NCBI RefSeq assembly: GCF_016613535.2
Contig: NZ_CP071518.1
Coordinates: forward strand, 2,294,001 to 2,358,000
Direction of reading: 5' to 3'
DNA length: 64,000 bases
DNA from: Lysobacter solisilvae
GTDB lineage: Bacteria; Pseudomonadota; Gammaproteobacteria; Xanthomonadales; Xanthomonadaceae
The translations under genes were made by a program, and so were the position numbers. A model generated the notes under the pieces. That model saw only the letters and a list, made by a program, of their open reading frames with translations, was not told the origin of the DNA and made no database searches. Position 1 is the first letter of the stretch. Each line of letters begins with the position of its first letter. This document shows positions 44,262 to 51,887 of the stretch, piece after piece.

Positions 44262-46259
44262 TCACAGGTCGCGCACCAGGCGGAAGCCCACGTCGTCGTA
44301 GCCGCGATTGGCCAGCAGGCTGCGCTGGGCCTGCTTGCTGCGCCAGGACGCGCCGCTGGTCTTGCGTTTGCTGCAGTCGCCGGCGCAGTCGCGCAGCCAC
44401 AGCGCCACGGCTTTCCCGGACGTGCCGGAAGCCGCGGTCTGCTGCGCCTCGGTGGCGTTGGGCAAGCGCCATTTCTGGCCGGTCTGCTGGCTCAGCCAGT
44501 GGGCGTACGCCTCGGCGTCCTGCAGGGACACGCAGACCACCGGTTCGCCTTCCTTCTGGTCGAAGCCGGGCGAACGCCAGTCGCGCGGCGCGAGCACGCG
44601 CAGCAGCGAAGCGCGTTCCCGGCACAGCGTGGAGGTGCGGCCGCTGGCGTTGGCGAAGCGGGCATATTCGGCGCGCGTCACCGGCTTGCGGTTGATCGCC
44701 ACCGCGCCGCCGCGCGGTCCCTCGCTCAGCACGCCGCCACCGGGCAGCGGCTGGCCGGCGCGCGGGAACGCGTGGGCCTGCTTGTCGAAGGCCTGCCCGA
44801 GTGCGGGCAGCTCGAAGTCGCGGGCCAGTTGCGCCGCGGCCAGGGCGGCGGTGCGGTCGAAGCGCTTGGCGGCCTCGTCGAAGCGGGCCTTCACCGCGGA
44901 CTGCGTGGAGTCGCGCAGCGCCAGGTAGGCCGGTGCGTTGACCGTGCCGGTCTGCTGGGCCAGGGAGGTCGCCATCGCGTTGATCTCGCGGGCGCGGGCA
45001 TCGTTGCCGCTGCGCAGGTTCTCGGCGATCGCCTTGCCAAGCGCCTGGGTGAGTTCACCGATCACCGCCTGCACGTCGGCGTCGGTGGCGTCGGCGTTCC
45101 AGGCCTCCAGCACGCTGGCGTAGGCGTTGCCCTCGACCGGAAGCGTGAGGCGGCCCGCGCCGATATGTTCCCGCGCCGCCGCGACCGGACGGCGTGCGGG
45201 CGACTCGGGAAGCGGCTTGAGCATCTGCGCGGTGACATCGTCGTGCACCTGCGGCGACGCATCGACGGAGACGGGTGAGTCGATGGCGCTGCGCTGGGCG
45301 ATGTACTGCACGCCCAGCGCGACCACGCCGAACACCGCCAGCATCGCGCCGGCCACCCACACCGGGCGGGCGTACTGCTGCAGCGGCGCCAGGCGCGCGA
45401 AGCGGTCGCGCAGCGCCGGCATCATGCTGCGCTGGGTGACCGAATCCATGCTGGCGCGCATCTGCGCCGCATCCTGGAAACGCTGCGCCGGTTGCTTGGC
45501 CAGCGCGCGGTTCATGAAGCCCTGCCAATGCGACAGGTGGGCGGGCAGTTTCGGGATCGGGTCCTGCGCGTGCATCACCGCCATCGACAGCGCGTCCTGC
45601 GCCTCGAAGGGCAGCTTGCCCGTCAGCATTTCCCAGATCAGCACGCCCAGCGCGTACAGGTCCGCGCGGCCATCGACGACCTCGCCGCGCGCCTGCTCGG
45701 GCGCCATGTAGGCGGTGCTGCCGACGGCCAGGCCGGTGGCGGTCATCCGCGCGCCGCCCCAGTCCTTGCGCAGGGCGATGCCGAAGTCGGCCAGCAAGGG
45801 GCGATCGGAATCGTCGAACAGGACGTTCTCGGCCTTGACGTCGCGATGGACGATGTTGCGCGCGTGCGCATAGCCCAGGACGGACAGCAGGATGGCCGCG
45901 ATCTCGACGGCGCGGCGCTCGCTCTTGGCGTAGTTGCGCTGGCCCAGGTGGCCGCGCGACATGTAGGGCATCGCGTAGTACGGCAGGCCCTCGTGGGTGC
46001 GGCCGACTTCGTAGATGCGCACGACATGGGGGTGTTCCAGGCGCGCGATGGTGCGCACCTCGTTCTCGAAGCGGCGACGGCTGACCTCGTCGCCCAGCGC
46101 CTGCGGCGACATGACCTTGATCGCGACGTCGCGTCCCAGCGCGTGCTGGCGGCCCAGGTACACCGTGGACATGCCGCCGTCGTTGAGCTTGCGCAGCAGC
46201 CGGTAGCCGGTGATTTCCGGCAACGGCACACCGTCGTCGTGTAGCGGCTGTTCGACCAT
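44262..46259 (-). CDS. Membrane Ser/Thr protein kinase fused to an FGE/sulfatase-modifying-factor domain
   Basis: Protein of 665 aa from ATG 46259. Residues 18-280 are a Hanks-type kinase with a Gly-rich loop LNDGGMSTVYLG, Lys48 (VAIKVM), Glu67, the catalytic HRDVKAEN (Asp140), DFG (Asp158) and MAPEQARG. One transmembrane helix spans about 300-320. The extracytoplasmic part contains a helical spacer (380-530) and a C-terminal FGE-sulfatase-like domain (about 535-665: INRKPVTRAEYARFANASG, VVCVSLQDAEAYAHWLSQQTGQKWRLP, YDDVGFRLVRDL). Kinases with this tail occur in Xanthomonadaceae; the outer domain is more likely a ligand- or protein-binding sensor than an oxidase, since the active-site Cys pair of true FGE is not evident. 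Confidence 0.9.
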   Translation of the reverse strand: MVEQPLHDDGVPLPEITGYRLLRKLNDGGMSTVYLGRQHALGRDVAIKVMSPQALGDEVSRRRFENEVRTIARLEHPHVVRIYEVGRTHEGLPYYAMPYMSRGHLGQRNYAKSERRAVEIAAILLSVLGYAHARNIVHRDVKAENVLFDDSDRPLLADFGIALRKDWGGARMTATGLAVGSTAYMAPEQARGEVVDGRADLYALGVLIWEMLTGKLPFEAQDALSMAVMHAQDPIPKLPAHLSHWQGFMNRALAKQPAQRFQDAAQMRASMDSVTQRSMMPALRDRFARLAPLQQYARPVWVAGAMLAVFGVVALGVQYIAQRSAIDSPVSVDASPQVHDDVTAQMLKPLPESPARRPVAAAREHIGAGRLTLPVEGNAYASVLEAWNADATDADVQAVIGELTQALGKAIAENLRSGNDARAREINAMATSLAQQTGTVNAPAYLALRDSTQSAVKARFDEAAKRFDRTAALAAAQLARDFELPALGQAFDKQAHAFPRAGQPLPGGGVLSEGPRGGAVAINRKPVTRAEYARFANASGRTSTLCRERASLLRVLAPRDWRSPGFDQKEGEPVVCVSLQDAEAYAHWLSQQTGQKWRLPNATEAQQTAASGTSGKAVALWLRDCAGDCSKRKTSGASWRSKQAQRSLLANRGYDDVGFRLVRDL

Positions 46260-46518
46260 GATTCCGCGCCCCCTGTTGCGGAGCGCCCAATATACCCCGG
46301 TGCGACCGGGCGCATTGCGCATTGCGCGCGCAGCGGGATGTCGGGAACGTGAACTGCGTCGTGTCCTGTTTTTTGCGCGAGGCAAAAGGGTGCGCGCCGC
46401 GTCAGGAACTGACGCTGGAGGGAGGTTTTGGCAGTGCCGTGAAGTATGGTCCGGCCACGCATTGCGCAGTGCAGCGCGGACAGCCGGTGCCCGATGGGAA
46501 GGCCGCTACTCGCTTTGG

Positions 46519-46995
46519 TCAGGCGGTGGCCGGCTGCCGCTCGCGCTTGCGCCGCACGTAGATCTGCTTGCGCACGCGCGCGACGACTTCGCCCGCGGCG
46601 TCCACCACGTCGGTCTCGAACCAGCGCAGGTGCTTGCCGCCATCTGCGGTCTGCGCGCGGATGTCGTCGAGCACGGCGTCGTCCAGCGCGAAGTCCGCGC
46701 GCACCGTGCCGCGGCCGGGCTTGAGGAATTCGATCGAACCGGCCTGGTCCCAGACGATGTAGTCGCGGCCCAGCGACTTGAGGGTGAGGAACATCCAGAA
46801 CGGGTCGGTCATGGCGAACAGGCTGCCGCCGAAGTGGGTGCCGACGTAGTTGCGGTTCCAGGGGCGCATGCGCAGCACGACCCGCGCCCGCCGCCAGTCC
46901 TTCGCGATCGCCTCGACGTGGATGCCGGCGAACAGGAACGGCGGCCACAGGTTGAGGACGCGGCGGATGCCGGTGGCGGAAATCGAGGCTTTCAT
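46519..46995 (-). CDS. DUF4442 hotdog-fold putative thioesterase
   Basis: Protein of 158 aa. LWPPFLFAGIHVEAIAKDWRRARVVL, RNYVGTHFGGSLFAMTDPFWMFLTL and WDQAGSIEFLKPGRGTVRADF match DUF4442 proteins, which share the hotdog fold of acyl-CoA thioesterases. No catalytic assignment is possible. The gene is preceded upstream by repeat array 2. The 259 bases between it and the kinase gene hold nothing I recognise. Confidence 0.88.
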   Translation of the reverse strand: MKASISATGIRRVLNLWPPFLFAGIHVEAIAKDWRRARVVLRMRPWNRNYVGTHFGGSLFAMTDPFWMFLTLKSLGRDYIVWDQAGSIEFLKPGRGTVRADFALDDAVLDDIRAQTADGGKHLRWFETDVVDAAGEVVARVRKQIYVRRKRERQPATA

Positions 46996-47060
46996 CGGGC
47001 GAACCGGGGGTGGGGTGGGGGCGTGCGAAGGATCGCCATACGGGGGCGTATCGTCAAGGC

Positions 47061-47521
47061 CGGAATGGATTTCCGGAACACCTGGGAGGCTTCGGGAAGA
47101 CCTAGGAGGCTTCGGGAAGACCTGGGAGGCTTCCGGAAGGCCTGGGAGGCTTCGGGAAGGCCTGGGAGGCTTCCGGAAGACCCGGGAGGCTTCGGGAAGA
47201 CCAAAAACGGATTCGGGAAGACCAGAAATGGATTCCGGAAGTCCGCAGGGGCTTCGGGAAGACCGGAAATGGATTCCGGAAGACGAAAAACGGATTCGGG
47301 AAGACCAGAAATGGATTCGGGAAGACCAGAAATGGATTCCGGAAGACCGCAGGGGCTTCGGGAAGACCGGAATTGGGATTCGGGAAGACCGGAAACGGCT
47401 TCGGGAAGACCGGACAGCCTTCGGGAAGACCGGAAATGGATTCCGGAAGACCGCAGAGCCTTCCGGAAGACCGCAAATGGATCCGGGAAGACCGCAGGGC
47501 CTTCGGCAAGACCGTCCGGCC
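47061..47521. repeat. Intergenic repeat array 2, about 22 units of 20-22 bp
   Basis: The 618-bp gap between the DUF4442 start and the ybbN stop is mostly filled by 22 consecutive units. Each has a 12-base core TTCSGGAAGACC, whose best form contains the palindrome TTCCGGAA. A variable 8-10-base tail follows, such as TGGGAGGC, AGAAATGGA, GCAGGGGC or GGAAACGGC. Tails recur in blocks: the first six units end in GGGAGGC, and later ones mix about four tail types. Mean period is about 20.5 bp. Unit length is not a multiple of three, so open frames across it (47102-47596, 46992-47930) are not evidence of a protein. Confidence 0.88.
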
Positions 47522-47613
47522 GGATCTCCAGGATCCAGGCCTCGCGGGTCGAAGCCTGGATACCGAAGGCGCGGACGACCCGAAGGTCGCCATCAACGCC
47601 CGATCGTGCGGGA

Positions 47614-48499
47614 TCAGAACAGCAGCGACGACATCCGGCGGCGGTAGGTGCCCACCAGGTCCTGGTCCTCGACGATGCGGAAGGCATCGAGCAATGCCTT
47701 GCGCGGCAGGCCGTCCTCGAAGGCGCGGTCGCGGCGGAGCATTTCCAGGAACTGGTCGAGGCCGGCCGCCGCGTCGCCGGCGACGATGTGGTGCACGCCC
47801 AGCAGGTGGCGCGCGCGCAGGTCGTCGGGGTTGCTGGCCACGGCGGTTTCGAGCACGGCCGCCGGCGGGGCATCGCGCAGCAGCCCGGCGAAGGCCAGGC
47901 GGGAACGGGCGCCGATGGCGCGGTCGTCATGGGCCCAGGTTGGCGGGCAGGCCGTCGAGCAGCTGCTCGGCTTCCGGCGCGGCGCCGGTGCGCAGCAGGG
48001 CCAGCGCCAGGTCGAGCTTGAGTTCATCGTTCTCCGGCGCCGCCGCCGCCTGGCTGCGCAGGCGCATCACCTCGACGTGCGGATCGACCGACTCAGGCTC
48101 CATCTCCTCCGCGTTGGCCGCTTCGGCGGGGGCGGGCTGGATGCCGTGGTGGGTAAGGAATTCGCGCAGCTGGCCCTCGGGCAGGGCGCCGGGGAAGCCG
48201 TCGGCCAGCTGGCCGTCCTTGACCAGGAACACGGTCGGGATCGAGCGCACCTGGAAGGCCGCGCCCAGTTCCTGCTCGGCATCGACGTTGATTTTGGCCA
48301 GGCGGAATGCGCCGTTGTATTCGGCGGCCAGCTTTTCCAGGATCGGGCCCAGCTGCTTGCACGGCCCGCACCACTCGGCCCAGAAGTCGACCAGGATCGG
48401 CGTCTGCTGCGAGGCCTGCAGCACCTGCGCTTCGAAATTGGCGGCGGTGGCGTCGAAGACGTGGGCGTTGGCGCTGGCTTGGGCGGGATCGGGAGTCAT
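47614..48499 (-). pseudogene. ybbN: Thioredoxin/TPR co-chaperone YbbN (CnoX), interrupted by one +1 frameshift
   Basis: YbbN/CnoX has a thioredoxin domain and TPR-like repeats and works with GroEL and DnaK against oxidative damage. The N-terminal part is intact: ILVDFWAEWCGPCKQLGPIL (active CxxC near residue 43), INVDAEQELGAAF and RSIPTVFLVKDGQ. The TPR part begins LALALLRTGAAPEAEQLLDGLPAN. At the GGG run 47931-47933 one extra base makes a TGA (stop 47927). Removing it joins LGHDDRAIGARSRLAFAG and continues to VGTYRRRMSSLLF at 47614, giving 294 aa, the normal length. The remainder is well conserved, so sequence error is likelier than recent decay. Confidence 0.87.
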
Positions 48500-48588
48500 C
48501 GTGCGGCTCGGTGCGGAATGGGGTTCAGATGGGGGCGCATGCGCGCCCGGGCAAGCCGGGCAATGGCGCGCACGCTAGCATGGGGCCC

Positions 48589-49236
48589 ATGTCCCTCCGC
48601 TCCACGCCGGTCTCACGCCACCTGCCGCTGCTGGCCGGCCTGTGCTGCCTGCTGTCCGTGCTGGTCTTCGCCGGCATGCTGCAGGGCTACTCGCACCGCA
48701 TCCATCCGGTCGCGGTGCTCGGCGGGCTGACCATGCCCCACGCGTGGGTCTTCAACACGTTCACCTTCATCGTGCCGGGCCTGCTGATGGCCTGGCATGG
48801 CTGGCTGATCCGCGACGCCCTGGACCACCACGGCGCGCCCGCGCACTGGATCGCGCGCGTGGGCGCGCAGTTGCTGCAGGTGTCCGCGCTGGCCTTCGCC
48901 GCGCAGGGCGTGCTGCCGCTGGACCTGTCGGATCTGGAAAATCCCGTCAGTGCACGCCACGCCGCCGCCTGGATGATCTGGTGGCTGGCCTTCGCCGTGG
49001 GCGGGGTGCTGATGGCGGGCGGCCTGCGCCGGCGCGCGCCGTGGCGCCGGCTGGTCTGGGCCACGGGCTTCGTCGCGCTGGCATTGCCGATATGCGCGCT
49101 GGTGCTGCCGCAGCACATGGCCGCCGGCCTCGCGCAGCGGATCGGCCTGGCGCTGTGGTTCCTGTGGGGCGTGCTCGTCGCCGGCGAGGTCAGCCGAAAC
49201 GCAGCTTCATCCCGAGGATCGTCGCGGAAAGGATGA
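48589..49236 (+). CDS. DUF998 family membrane protein
   Basis: Integral membrane protein of 215 aa with six predicted helices, for example LPLLAGLCCLLSVLVFAGML, VFNTFTFIVPGLLMAWHGWL, AAAWMIWWLAFAVGGVLMAG and IGLALWFLWGVLVAG. The FTFIVPG and GVLP(L)DLSD segments fit DUF998. ATG 48589 is chosen; ATG 48580 is in frame and equally open. The 3' end overlaps the convergent SemiSWEET gene by 47 bp. Function unknown. Confidence 0.8.
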   Translation: MSLRSTPVSRHLPLLAGLCCLLSVLVFAGMLQGYSHRIHPVAVLGGLTMPHAWVFNTFTFIVPGLLMAWHGWLIRDALDHHGAPAHWIARVGAQLLQVSALAFAAQGVLPLDLSDLENPVSARHAAAWMIWWLAFAVGGVLMAGGLRRRAPWRRLVWATGFVALALPICALVLPQHMAAGLAQRIGLALWFLWGVLVAGEVSRNAASSRGSSRKG

Positions 49237-49441
49237 AGGTGATGATGTTGGAGATGATCATCGGCCAGGAATCCAGGTAAAGGCCGTACCCCAGCCACAG
49301 CGCGACGCCGACGGTGAACATCGCGTACATCCCCGCCGAAATTCCGCTCGTGTCCTTGCTGCGGATGGTCTTGATGGCCTGCGGCACGAACGACAGCGTC
49401 GTCAGCGTGGCCGCGGCAAAGCCGATCCACTCGCCGTTCAC
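49190..49441 (-). CDS. SemiSWEET-family sugar transporter
   Basis: Small three-helix transporter of 83 aa (PQ-loop/MtN3 family), from GTG 49441 which overlaps the DUF1176 stop as GTGA. IGFAAATLTTLSFVPQAIKTIRSKDTSGIS is the first helix with the conserved PQ motif. MYAMFTVGVALWLGYGLYL and MIISNIITFILSATILGMKL are the other two. SemiSWEETs dimerise to move sugars across the inner membrane. Last gene of the amidohydrolase-DUF1176-SemiSWEET group. Confidence 0.92.
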   Translation of the reverse strand: MNGEWIGFAAATLTTLSFVPQAIKTIRSKDTSGISAGMYAMFTVGVALWLGYGLYLDSWPMIISNIITFILSATILGMKLRFG

Positions 49442-50502
49442 GGCGTGCCTCCCGCGACCCGGCTGCGCCAGCGCGTGGGCCAGTGGTCGGCGTGCGCGCC
49501 CGCGCAGCGCTCCATCGACGCGTACTGCGCCAGCTGGAACCGCTTGCCATCGAAGATCCACTGCGCGGTCTCCCCGCAGTCGCCCAGGCCACGGCCCTTG
49601 GCGTAGTGGGCCAGTTGGCCGGTGGCGGGGTCGTAGTCGGCAGACGTCAGCATCGTCATCGCCGGTTCGCCCGGCACGGAGGGAAGCTGCAGCCGGCGTG
49701 CGCTCGACGCATCACGCCGCGCCACCTGGAACAGCAGTCCCGATCCCTGGTAGGCGCCCATCAGACAGCCCACCTGCACCAGTGCCTGCGTGTCGGTGAG
49801 TGCCCAGGCCTGGTCCAGCACCGTGGCCTCGTAGCAGTCTTCCTGGGCCAGCGTATCCGCCTGCAGGCGCCTGACGGTGGCAACCAACGCGGTGGCGTCG
49901 GCGTCCGCCAGTGGCGCGGGTGGCGGAGCGGCTTGCAGTACCGGCAGGGCAGGGGCGGCCGGCACGCGCTCGTCGCCGCGCTCGCCGCGTCGAAGCAGCG
50001 CGCCGCGCGTATCCAGGCGGCCCTGCAGCTCGTCGATCAGCAGCAGCGCGGCGCTCAGGCCGCGCAGCGGGATGCCGCCGTCCTGCGCGTCGGCGCCGGG
50101 CCGCAGCCGACGCCCGTTGCGGATCGCATCGATGAAGCGCTGCGTTGCGGCCAGGTCGGAGGTCGTCGGCGACTGGAAATCGCCGGCGTCGTCGGTCGAC
50201 CATGCCGGCGCCGGAAACCGCAGTGGCGTCGCATCCACGAAGCCCCCTGCGGCGCCGATGAGTTCGACCCGCGGCGCCGCGTGCGGTCCGGCATCGCGCT
50301 CGATGGACAGCAGGCGGCCACCGTCTTCCTCCGCGCCCAGGGCGACGCAGCGCAGGCCGTTGTCGCAGGTCACCGTCCAGTCGGCGAACTGGCGATGGAC
50401 CGGTGTCGCGGCGGACGCGGGCAGCCAGGCGGTCAGCGCGATCGCCGCGGCCAGGCGCGCGGCCTGCGTGGACAGGCGACCTGGACGCGCAGGCGCTTTC
50501 AC
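49438..50502 (-). CDS. DUF1176 domain periplasmic protein
   Basis: Protein of 354 aa from GTG 50502, which overlaps the amidohydrolase stop (GTGA). Signal peptide ends near residue 32 (LPASAATP). The DUF1176 pattern is clear: HRQFADWTVTCDNGLRCVA, IPLRGLSAALLLIDELQGR and YDPATGQLAHYAKGRGLGDCG, closing with WPTRWRSRVAG. Four conserved Cys probably form disulfides. The function is unknown. Middle gene of a tightly overlapping operon. Confidence 0.9.
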   Translation of the reverse strand: MKAPARPGRLSTQAARLAAAIALTAWLPASAATPVHRQFADWTVTCDNGLRCVALGAEEDGGRLLSIERDAGPHAAPRVELIGAAGGFVDATPLRFPAPAWSTDDAGDFQSPTTSDLAATQRFIDAIRNGRRLRPGADAQDGGIPLRGLSAALLLIDELQGRLDTRGALLRRGERGDERVPAAPALPVLQAAPPPAPLADADATALVATVRRLQADTLAQEDCYEATVLDQAWALTDTQALVQVGCLMGAYQGSGLLFQVARRDASSARRLQLPSVPGEPAMTMLTSADYDPATGQLAHYAKGRGLGDCGETAQWIFDGKRFQLAQYASMERCAGAHADHWPTRWRSRVAGGTP

Positions 50503-51809
50503 TTCGACGGCTCCGCGTACACCGTGCCGTCCTTCATCACGAAGTCCACGCCCAGCACCGCCTGGATGTCCTCCAGCGGATTGCCCGGCATCGCCACGAT
50601 ATCGGCGCGCAGGCCCGGCTCGATCGCGCCCTGGTCGGTCACTCCCAGCACCTGCGCAGCGTGCACCGTGGCGGTCTGCAGGGCGTAGGCGGCGGGAATG
50701 CCGGCCTCGACCATGTAGATGAACTCCCGCGCGTTGTCGCCATGCGGCCCGACGCCCGAATCGGTGCCGAACCCGATCCTGACGCCGTTGCGGTACGCCT
50801 TCGCCGCGGTGTCCTGGATCTGCGCGCCGACCTGCTGCGCCTTGGGCCGCACGATCGCCGGGAAATAGCCTTCCACTTTGGCCTTGTCGGCGACGAAGCG
50901 GCCGGCCGAGATGGTGGGCACGTACCAGGTGCCCTTCTGCTTCATCAGCGTCATCGTCTCGTCGGAGAGGTAGGTGCCGTGCTCGATGCTGGTCACGCCG
51001 CCCAGCACGGCGCGGCGGATGCCCTCGGCGCCATGCGCGTGGGCGGCGACGCGGTAACCGTAGTCCTTCGCGGTATCGACGATGGAACGGATTTCCTCGA
51101 CGGTGAACTGCGGCGCGTCGGCGGACTTCGCGTACGACAGCACGCCGCCGGTGGCGGTGATCTTGATGACGTCGCTGCCGTCCTTGTACGCCTGGCGCAC
51201 GGCCTGGCGGGCGTCGTCCACGGAATTGATCACGCCCTCGCTCGGGCCGGGCGGGCCGAGCAGGTGGGACAGTTCGGCGTTGTAGCCGTTGGTGGGATCG
51301 CCGTGGCCACCGGTGCTGGCGATCGACTTGCCGGCCGCCCAGATGCGCGGGCCGTCGACCAGGCCCTGGTTGATCGCATCGCGCAGGTGCAGGGACACGC
51401 TGCCGCCCAGGTCGCGCACGCTGGTGAAGCCGGCCCGCAGCGTCTTGCCCGCGTAGGAGCTCGCGCGGAAGGCGTAGTCCGCGTCATCCAGGCGGAAGCC
51501 TTCCTCGTAACTCTTCGGGCTGCTCTGCGAGCCCAGGTGCACGTGCAGGTCGGTCCAGCCGGGGCTGCAGGTGTGCGTGGACAGGTCGATCAGCTTCGCG
51601 CCGGGCACCTGCGCGGCGCCATCCAGGACCTGCGTGATGCGGCCTTCGCCGACCACCACCGTGCGCGCGCCCAGCATCTGGCCGCTGCGCGCATCGAACA
51701 GGCGGCCGCATTGCAGCGCGGTCAGGCCGGCTTCGGACGCCGAAGCATGGCCTGGCGCGCACGCGGCTACGGCCAGGACGAGGAGGGCGGGACGCAGGTG
51801 CACGGGCAT
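50499..51809 (-). CDS. Amidohydrolase family protein (prolidase-like)
   Basis: Exported binuclear-metal hydrolase of 436 aa; ATG 51809 starts a signal peptide (MPVHLRPALLVLAVAAC). The metal motif HxH is in GWTDLHVHLGSQ. DVIKITATGGVL carries the Lys/metal-bridge region, AAHAHGAEGIRRAV and SIEHGTYL the next His residues, and GFGTDSGVGPHGDN the catalytic Asp. It resembles Xaa-Pro dipeptidase-type amidohydrolases (Sgx9260/imidazolonepropionase-like) seen in Xanthomonads. First gene of the operon with DUF1176 and SemiSWEET. Confidence 0.92.
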   Translation of the reverse strand: MPVHLRPALLVLAVAACAPGHASASEAGLTALQCGRLFDARSGQMLGARTVVVGEGRITQVLDGAAQVPGAKLIDLSTHTCSPGWTDLHVHLGSQSSPKSYEEGFRLDDADYAFRASSYAGKTLRAGFTSVRDLGGSVSLHLRDAINQGLVDGPRIWAAGKSIASTGGHGDPTNGYNAELSHLLGPPGPSEGVINSVDDARQAVRQAYKDGSDVIKITATGGVLSYAKSADAPQFTVEEIRSIVDTAKDYGYRVAAHAHGAEGIRRAVLGGVTSIEHGTYLSDETMTLMKQKGTWYVPTISAGRFVADKAKVEGYFPAIVRPKAQQVGAQIQDTAAKAYRNGVRIGFGTDSGVGPHGDNAREFIYMVEAGIPAAYALQTATVHAAQVLGVTDQGAIEPGLRADIVAMPGNPLEDIQAVLGVDFVMKDGTVYAEPSK

Positions 51810-51887
51810 GCGGGTCTTCCGGCGGCAAGGGAGCCGCATTGAACCACGCCCGTTGCGACGCCGGGCGGCGCCGCGGTCGCCGATGGA

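Noticed and set aside
47061..47521. Array 2 as a CRISPR array (short repeats with variable spacers)
   Set aside because: The core is 12 bases and the tails 8-10 bases, far below CRISPR sizes; tails recur in a few types instead of being unique; no cas genes in the window.
46992..47930. Minus-strand open frame through array 2 (312 codons)
   Set aside because: Unit lengths of 20-22 bp break any constant peptide repeat, and its first part is an out-of-frame reading of ybbN.
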